NCBI RefSeq assembly: GCF_947179515.1
Contig: NC_067483.1
Coordinates: 83,886,572-83,950,571 of the forward strand
Length of the DNA: 64,000 nucleotides
Direction: 5' to 3'
Source of the DNA: Apodemus sylvaticus
Lineage: Eukaryota > Chordata > Mammalia > Rodentia > Muridae
The notes under the pieces were generated by a model. It was not told the DNA's origin and did not search any database. It saw only the letters and a program-made list of their open reading frames with translations. The position numbers were made by a program, and so were the translations under genes. Positions 57,149-64,000 of this stretch are shown one piece after another. Positions within the stretch are counted from its first letter, which is position 1; each line of letters begins with the position of its first letter.

Positions 57149-57689
57149 TTCCCAATCAAGATTCTCACTAAGTTTTTCTCAAAGGAGGAAAAAGGAAAAA
57201 ATCACAGAGGTTGTGTTATATATCTTACATATCTATACACGACCTGATTATAAGAAGTTACTATTAAAGGAGTAAAACATCACTTTATACCTGGAATGAA
57301 GATGAGCCTGTTGTTCCTTAATTAAGGGGTCAGGCATGGCCAGGAAACTCCCTAAGCAAAGCCAACTACTCATCTCATACAAAATATCTTTGGGAAAAGT
57401 CTTCTATCCAGTGACAGCATCGTGCGAGGACAGGATGACTTTCTCTTCTAGGAAGCATGGCTTCTTAAAGAGGAGTATTGGGGTTGACATCAGCAGGGGA
57501 AATAACATTACTCAGAATGAGCCTCATAGGACTGGCTCCATCCCAGGGATGAAGCTTTCCCTGATTGACAGCTGCCAGGGCTCGTTTACTAAAGTGAGTT
57601 ACCATTGATTTAGTGGAGATATCTGAAACCAGTTCTGATGTTTGCTTGTTTTCTTAGCCACACAAGCTATCGTTCTTTGATTCAGTAGA
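57149..57689. other. No recognisable gene or repeat
   Basis: The 90-codon frame at 57,336-57,608 shows no motif. Confidence 0.45.
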
Positions 57690-57935
57690 TTGAAACCTGT
57701 TCTGCAGCTTATGTATTCCTTCTAAGAATAGAAAGCAAATCACAGCTGTCTTAATGTTACAGGATAGCTATCCACGTTCACACACAAAGATCAGCTTTTG
57801 ACAGGTGTATCCAGAGGTTGTAAGAAAGCAGGGTTGCTGGGAGTGAAAAGTCTTTCTACACTTGTGATAGAAAAAGCTAGAGAGCAAGTATTTGTTTATC
57901 ATCAGAAAAGCAGAAAATTATGGAATGCATGGATT
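57690..57935 (+). repeat. Dispersed repeat, copy 2 (inverted relative to 54.5 kb)
   Basis: ACCTGTTCTGCAGCTTATGT, ATAGAAAGCAAATCACAGCT, AAGATCAGCTTTTGACAGGT, GGGTTGCTGGGAGTGAAAAG and CACTTGTGATAGAAAAAGCT match the reverse complement of 54,497-54,735 with substitutions. Family unknown. No feature was recognised from 57,936 to 58,212. Confidence 0.75.
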
Positions 57936-58227
57936 ATGAAATACCCTATAGTTAAAAATGAAGTAGACTCAAATATATACACATAAATAAATATTAAAAG
58001 AAAAGAATGTTTTGTTAAGGAAAAACAGAATTGAATAGGTAGTGTGGTACTTATACATCACGTTTATTTATATATGTTTGCATTTAGTACGAGGAGAAAA
58101 TCATAGTTCAGACAGACTGAATTCTGGAGAAGGTGGGAAATGGACAGGATAAGGGAAGGCAACTTGGACTTTGAACCCAAAAATAATACCTAGCATTGGG
58201 GTGCTGCATTTGATATGTTTTTATATA

Positions 58228-58425
58228 GTTTTGTTTTTTATCAATTTTTAAATTAATTATTTTATTTATTTACATCCCTAATGTTGTCCCCTCTAGTTCC
58301 CTCCTCCCAGTGTTCTTTACCCCCCTCCCCCTCCCTTTTACCTCTGAGAAGTTGCTCCCCGCCCTGGACATCCCCCTTCCCTGGGGCATCAAGTCTCTAT
58401 AGGATTCATTGCATCCTTGTTGTTA
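58228..58425 (-). mobile_element. Short 5'-truncated L1 3' end with TSD
   Basis: On the minus strand the segment ends CTAGAGGGGACAACATTAGG, then GATGTAAATAAATAAAATAA, a rodent L1 3' terminus and tail. Upstream is a G-rich 3'UTR stretch (plus strand TTACCCCCCTCCCCCTCCC). Flanks are ATATGTTTTTATATA (58,213-58,227) and ATATGTTTTATATA (58,426-58,439), a target-site duplication differing by one T. Confidence 0.82.
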
Positions 58426-58717
58426 ATATGTTTTATATATTGCTAAAATAAATTAAACATATGGCCTGAGTAGGTGCTATGCTTCTTAAACAATTGCACG
58501 GAAAACCTAAGGAAAAATCTCCTAAAAACACAAGTTATGTTTCCTCTAAGCAGAGGAGGAGGTTTGAAATAAAAGGAAATCTCTCGTCCACTACTACTAT
58601 ATTTGAGTTTCATTCTTCTCCTCAGCCTCTGTGACCTCTGATAAAGAGACAAGCGAGATTGCTGTAATGAGAATATGAAATGCACCCTTAATGGGCATGT
58701 TTATTGCCTGCCTGCTC

Positions 58718-59036
58718 CCAAGCTAACAGTGTTATTTGGGAGGCTGACAGAAGGCTCAGAAGCTGGGGCATAGCTGGAGGAAGTAGATCCCTGCAAATGT
58801 GCATTCGCAGGTAATCAGTGGCCACCAGCCCCTCGATTACTCATACTGTGAGGTAACCAGCTTTCTTCTGAGGTACGTTCCCAGAGACATGGCCGTCACA
58901 GTTTGCTCAGACACATGGGGCCAAGCAATGCTGGAGCAAATCCTCTGAAACAGTACGCCGTTATAAATCCTTCCTCTCTTGACTTGTTTCTGTCAACTGC
59001 TTTCTTAAAATGATACAAAAAGTAACTAAAGTTGTA
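58718..59036 (+). mobile_element. ERVL-MaLR-type LTR, diverged
   Basis: The blocks GTGTTATTTGGGAGGCTGAC, AGCTGGAGGAAGTAGATCCC, CCTCTGAAACAGTACGCCGT, TATAAATCCTTCCTCTC, TTGTTTCTGTCAACTGC and AAAAAGTAACTAAAG fall in MaLR order. The left boundary is uncertain. Confidence 0.6.
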
Positions 59037-59221
59037 ACAGTCTTCTCTAGGAGTTTTCATGAAAGATTTTCTCTTTAGGAACAGAGGTAGCTAGAAGAAA
59101 GGGGCCTGAGAAGATAAATAATTTCCTTCTGGCTTTACTATAATATCACTTAGATAATTATGGAACAGGTTAAAAGAAATTAGAAATGTTTATCAGATCC
59201 TATATTCAGTTTCCTCTCCTC

Positions 59222-59614
59222 TTAGTCACTGTTCTATTGCTATGAGGAGATACTATGACCAAGGCAACTTTTATAAAAGAAAGTATTTAATTTTAAAAAA
59301 GTATTTTATGGCCTCTAGTTTTAGAGGGTTAGTCCATGAACATTGTGGGAAGCAGGCAGGCATGGGAATAAAGCAGTACATGAGAGCTTTACATCCTGAT
59401 CCATAGGCAGCAGGCAAAGAGAAGGAGACAGAGAGGGGCTGGGGGAGACTGGCATGGGCTTAGGAAACCTCAAAGCACACTCTCAGTGACAAAGGACCTC
59501 CACTTACTTCAATGAGACCACACCTCCTAATGCTCACTAAACAGTTCCACTAACTGGGAGTCAAGTACACAAATTTATTAGCCTATGGAGACCATTCTCA
59601 TACAAACCACCACA
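59222..59614 (-). mobile_element. ERVL-MaLR (MT-type) solo LTR
   Basis: On the minus strand it begins TGTGGTGGTTTGTATGAGAA. Then come TAGTGGAACTGTTTAG, GGAGGTGTGGTCTCATTGAA, CTCTCATGTACTGCTTTATT and TTGCCTTGGTCATAGTATCT, and it ends near AGTGACTAAG. It is a complete solo LTR of about 390 bp, lying only about 45 bp upstream of the next L1. Confidence 0.8.
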
Positions 59615-59659
59615 CCTCTAACAGAAAAATTCATAGTTGTATAATAGAATACCATATAT

Positions 59660-60394
59660 AGGGTGGCGGCGGCGGCAGCAGTGGCTGGCCCAGCTGAAGG
59701 GCCATCTGCAGTGGAACCAAGTTGACAGGGTCCAGGCAGGCCCTGCGCCCATGACCACTGACCTTCACTGGCCAGCCGGGCTGCAAGCAGCAGCGGATTT
59801 ATGGTGCCTTTCACCGCACAGAAGCCACATCAGAACTCTGCCTCCCGTCACGAGAGATTCGCCTCTATCTTGGTTCTCGGACTCCAAAGAGATCAGACAG
59901 ACTGAGGTACGCAAATATAACCCGAGGTCAACATCACGGGTTCTAAGCCCGACAGGCATCGGCCTGCACCCAGGCCCTGGGCTGTTTGGGGGGGGGCGGG
60001 GGGGGCAATAGGGTGCCAACCCAGTCAGGAGGTTTTTTGTCCAGGCCCGGCACGCACGCCACCATTCTGCCTACAGGACACCAGAGAGTTCTAGCAGGCA
60101 AAGCCAGCTAACAGGCAGAGCCCAAGGCTAACATAGCGGGGGTCTAGGCCTGGACTGACCCCAAGAACTGGGCTGCTAGGTGGGCCATCTGTGTGTGTCA
60201 ACCCGGCCAGGAAGTTGTTAGCCCAGCAGATTCTCCTGGCACTTTCAGGGAGCATGAGCAGACCAGCCATCCTGGCCACATGACAGACCCAATTAACAGT
60301 CATAGCCCAAGGAGAACTTTGCTCGGACCTTGGCCTCCCAGGCTTTTGCCTAGACTCAGGGCCTGAGCAGCTAGACTAGCCTTGTGTGCACCAA
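59660..60394 (+). promoter_or_regulatory. L1 5'UTR of the internally deleted copy
   Basis: Collinear with 44,120-44,870: the GGCGGCGGCGG start, GCTGGCCCAGCTGAAGGGCC, the ATAACCCGAGG, GGCTAACATAGCGGGGGTC and CATAGCCCAAGG monomer landmarks, and GCCTCCCAGGCTTTTGCC. A G-run of 18 nt with one C (about 59,988-60,005) is expanded relative to the 44-kb copy. The 5'UTR stops near 60,394 and joins ORF2 sequence directly. Confidence 0.9.
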
Positions 60395-63300
60395 CACAGG
60401 AGTAGCCATTCTAATATCAGATAAAATTGACTTTCAACCTAAAGTCATCAAAAGAGACACTGAGGGACACTTCTTGCTGGTCAAAGGAAAAATCCACCAA
60501 GAAGAACTTTAAATTCTGAACATCTATGCGCCAAATGCAAGGGCACCCTCATTCGTAAAAGAAACTTTACTAAAGCTCAAAGCACACATTGCACCTAAAA
60601 CAATAATTGTGGGGGGTTTCAACACTCTACTCTCCTCAATGGCAATCAGGAAAACAGAAACTAAACAGGGACACAGTAAAACTAATTGAAGCTTTGGACC
60701 AATTGGATTTGACTGATATCTATAGAACATTTCACCCTAAAGCAAAAGAATATACCTTTTTCTCAACACCTCATGGTACCTTCTCCAAAATCGACCATAT
60801 AATTGGTCACAAGACAGACCTCAACAAATACAAGAAGATTGAACTAATCCCATGCCTCCTATCAGATCACTATGGTGTAAGAGTGGTTTTCAATAGCAAC
60901 AAAAACAACAGAAAGCCCACATACACATGGAGGCTGAACAATACTCTACTCAATGACACCTTGGCCAAAGAAGAAAAAAAAAAAAGAAATCAGAGACTTT
61001 TTAGAATTTAATGAAAATGAAGGCCCAACATACCCAAATCTTTGGGACACAATGAAAGCAGTGCTAAGAGGAAAACTAATAGCCCTGAGTGCCTCCAAAA
61101 AGAAAATGGAGAGAGCATACACTAGCAGCTTAAGGGCACACCTAAAAGCCCTGGGACAAAAAGAAGCCAATTCCCCCAAGAGGAGTAGAAGACTGGAAAT
61201 CATCAAACTCAGGGTTGAAATCAATCAATTGGAAACAAAGAGAACCTTACAAAGAATCAACGAATCCAGGAGCTGGTTCTTTGAGAAAATCAACAAGATA
61301 GATAAACCCTTAGCCAGACTGACCAAAGGGCACAGAGAAAGTATCCAAATTAACAAACTTAGAAATGAAAAGGGAGATATAACAACAGAAACTGAGGAAA
61401 TCCAAAAAAAATCATCAGATCCTACCACAAAAGCCTATACTCAACACAACTGGAGAATCTGGAGGAGATGGACAATTTCCTTGACAGATATCAAATACCA
61501 AATTTAAATCAGGACCAAATAGATCATCTAAACAGTCCCATAACCCCTAAAGAAATAGAAGGGGTCATAGAAAGTCTTCCAACCAAAAAAAAGCACAGGA
61601 CCAGATGGTTTCAGTGCAGAATTCTATCAGAAATTCAAAGAAGACCTAACACCAATACTCTTCAAACTATTCCACAAAATAGAAACAGAAGGAACACTAC
61701 CCAATTCCTTCTACGAAGCCACAATTACGCTGATACCAAAACCACACAAAGATCCAACAAAGAAAGAGAACTTCAGACCAATTTCCCTTATGAACATCAA
61801 TGCAAAAATACTCAATAAAATTCTTGCCAACCGAATCCAAGAACACATCAAAACGATCATCCACCATGATCAAGTAGGCTTTATCCCAGGGATGCAGGGT
61901 TGGTTCAATATATGGAAATCTATCAGTGCAATCCACTACATAAACAAACTCAAAGAAAAAAACCACATGGTCATTTCATTGGATGCTGAAAAAGCATTTG
62001 ACAAAATTCAGCATCCTTTCATGCTTAAAGTCTTGGAAAGAACAGGAATTCAAGGCCCATACCTAAACATAGTAAAAGCAATATACAGCAAACCGGTAGC
62101 ATCAAACTAAATGGAGAGAAACTTGAAGCAATCCCTCTAAAATCAGGGACTAGACAGGGCTGCCCCCTTTCTCCTTATGTTTTCAATATTGTACTTGAGG
62201 TACTAGCTCTGGCAATTCGACAACATAAGGAGGTCAAAGGGATACAAATTAGAAAGGAAGAAGTCAAACTATCATTATTTGCGGATGATATGATAGTCTA
62301 CCTAAGTGACCCAAAAAACTCCACTAGAGAACTCCTACAGCTGATAAACAACTTCAGCAAAGTGGCAGGTTATAAAATCAACTCAAGAAAATCAGTAGCC
62401 TTCCTATACTCAAAGGATAAGCAGTCTGAGAAAGAAATTAGGGAAATGACCCCCTTCACAATAGCCACAAACAGTATAAAGTACCTTGGGGTGACTCTTA
62501 CCAAACATGTGAAAGATCTGTATGACAAGAACTTCAAGACTCTGAAGAAGGAAATGGAAGAAGACCTCAAAAAATGGAAAAACCTTCCATGCTCATGGAT
62601 CGGCAGGATTAATATAGTTAAAATGGCCATTTTGCCAAAAGCAATATACAGATTCAAAGCAACACTCATCAAAAACCCAACTCAATTCTTCACAGAGTTA
62701 GAAAGAGCAATCCTCAAATTCATCTGGAATAACAAAAAAACCAGGATAGCTAAAACTATTCTCAACAATAAAAGAAATTCTGGGGGTATCAGTATCCCTG
62801 ACCTCAAGCAATACTACAGAGCAATAGTGTTAAAAACTGCAAGGTATTGGTATAGTGACAGGCAGGCAGATCAATGGAACAGGATTGAAGATCCAGAAAG
62901 GAACCCACACACATATGTCCACTTGATCCTCGACAAAGAGGCTGAAAACATCCAATAGAAAAAAAGATAGCCTTTTCAACAAATGGTGCTGGTTCAACTG
63001 GAGGTCAGCATGCAGAAGAATGCGAATTGATCCATCCTTGTCTCCTTGTACTAAGCTCAAATCCAAATGGATCAAGGACTTCCACATAAAGCCAGACACT
63101 CTGAAGCTAATAGAAAAGAAACTGGGGAAGACCCTTGAGGACTTCGGTACAGGGAGAAAGTTTCTGAACAGATCACCAATAGCGTATGCTCTAAGATAAA
63201 GAATTGACAAATGGAACCTCATAAAATTACAAAGTTTCTGTAAGGCAAAGGACACCATCAATAGTTGGCAACCAACAAATTGGGAAAAGATCTTCACCAA

Positions 63301-64000
63301 CCCTACATCAGATAGAGGGCTAATATTCAATATATATAAAGAACTCAAGAAGTTAGACTCCAGAAAACCAAATAACCCTATTAAAAATGGGGTACAGAAT
63401 TAAACAAAGAATTTTTCACCTGAAGAACTTTGGATGGCAGAGAAGCATCTTAAAAATGCTCAACTTCATTAGTCATTAGGGAAATGCAAATCAAAACAAC
63501 CCTGAGATTTCACCTTACACCTGTCAGAATGGCTAAGATTAAAAATTCAGGAGACAGCAGATGTTGGCGAAGATGTGGAGAAAGAGGAACACTCCTCCAC
63601 TGCTGGTGGGGTTGCAAATTGGTACAACCACTCTGGAAATCAGTGGTTGTACCAATCTCTGAAAACTGGGCACCTCACTTCCAGAAGATCTTGCTATACC
63701 ACTCCTGGACATATACCCAGAAGATTCCCCAGCATGTAATAAGGATACATGTTCCAATATGTTCATAGCAGCCCTATTTATAATAGCCAGAAGCTGGAAA
63801 TAACCCAGGTATCCCTCAACAGAAGAGTGGATGCAAAAATTGTGGTATATATATGCAATGGAGTACTATTCAGCCATTAGAAACAATGAATTCATGAAAT
63901 TCTTAGGCAAATGGATGGAGCTGGAGAACATCATACTAAGTGAGGTAACCCAGACTCTAAAGATGAATCATGGTATGCACTCACTAATAAGTGGATATTA
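60395..64000 (+). pseudogene. L1 ORF2 of the internally deleted copy, runs off the window
   Basis: ORF2 homology starts at about codon 73 (AGVAILISDK). ORF1, the intergenic spacer and the first ORF2 codons (N14, E43) are missing. Landmarks: DKIDFQPK, IDHIIGHKTD, SDHYGV, GCPLSPYVFN, LFADDMIVYL near 62,275, DPERNPHTY, and the zinc-knuckle-like C-x3-C-x7-H-x4-C near 63,563. Lesions include TAA at 60,510, loss of bases near 60,642, an A12 run near 60,972, a 4-bp deletion near 62,099, TAG near 62,957, TAA near 63,196, a deletion near 63,262, five A for six near 63,383, and a foldback replacement at 63,644-63,656. The 3'UTR lies beyond the window. Confidence 0.94.
63618..63656. repeat. Perfect 13-bp inverted repeat with 13-nt spacer in ORF2
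   Basis: ATTGGTACAACCA (63,618-63,630) and TGGTTGTACCAAT (63,644-63,656) are perfect reverse complements around CTCTGGAAATCAG. The other L1 copies (40,300 and 49,930) have CTGGAGGTTCCTCAG-like sequence in place of the right arm. Confidence 0.95.

Noticed and set aside
56752..57247. Lys-Glu-Arg-rich (plus) and Ser-Phe-Leu-rich (minus) ORFs of 114-161 codons
   Set aside because: They are translations of the 238-nt purine tract.

Overview
This is rodent nuclear DNA, most likely rat (Rattus). It carries rodent-specific SINEs (B1, B3, B4/RSINE1-type), ERVL-MaLR solo LTRs and many LINE-1 copies. The L1 ORF1 and ORF2 proteins, the GC-rich 5'UTR and the G-rich 3'UTR ending in an ATCGAATAAA-type tail fit the rat L1 lineage better than the mouse families I know. 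I see no host protein-coding exon, no tRNA or rRNA gene and no CRISPR array. The window reads as intergenic or intronic DNA, and by my estimate about 40% of it is L1-derived.

Layout. 1-6.5 kb: old SINEs, (GT)n, (AC)n and (TA)n arrays, and an AT-rich imperfect inverted repeat at 4.63-4.92 kb. 6.7-7.4 kb: a minus-strand internal L1 ORF2 fragment, then a MaLR LTR. 9.7-13.0 kb: a dense block of simple repeats (C/T-rich minisatellite, TTTTC, GA, GATA/GACA and GAGACA arrays). 13.8-20.6 kb: an old, nearly full-length plus-strand L1 with about five ~195-bp 5'UTR monomers. Its ORF2 is split by a later, short L1 3' end. 20.6-39 kb: mostly unidentified sequence with ancient L1 remnants, MaLR LTRs, a hAT-type URR1 element, B1/B4 SINEs and microsatellites. 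39.4-43.4 kb: an old minus-strand rodent L1 (Lx-like) whose 3' terminus is split by a plus-strand 1.5-kb young L1 with 14-bp target-site duplications. 44.1-50.6 kb: a full-length rat-type L1 with perfect 15-bp target-site duplications; both ORFs are disabled by a few lesions. 53.1-54.2 kb: an L1 that has its 5'UTR and half of ORF1 but no 3' end, flanked by a 17-bp duplication. 55.2-57.1 kb: an Lx-type 3'UTR invaded by a polyadenylated retrocopy that was itself invaded by a B1. 58.2-59.6 kb: a short L1 3' end and two MaLR LTRs. 59.66-64.0 kb: a further L1, internally deleted from the 5'UTR straight into ORF2, running off the window edge.

No genes here act together as a system. The biology is retrotransposition history: at least three nested insertion sites, several exact or near-exact target-site duplications, three distinct periodic L1 promoter architectures, one possibly spliced L1 copy, and a frameshift shared by three young L1 copies that would remove the C-terminal zinc-knuckle domain of ORF2. 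I found nothing that I can defend as a wholly new biological system.
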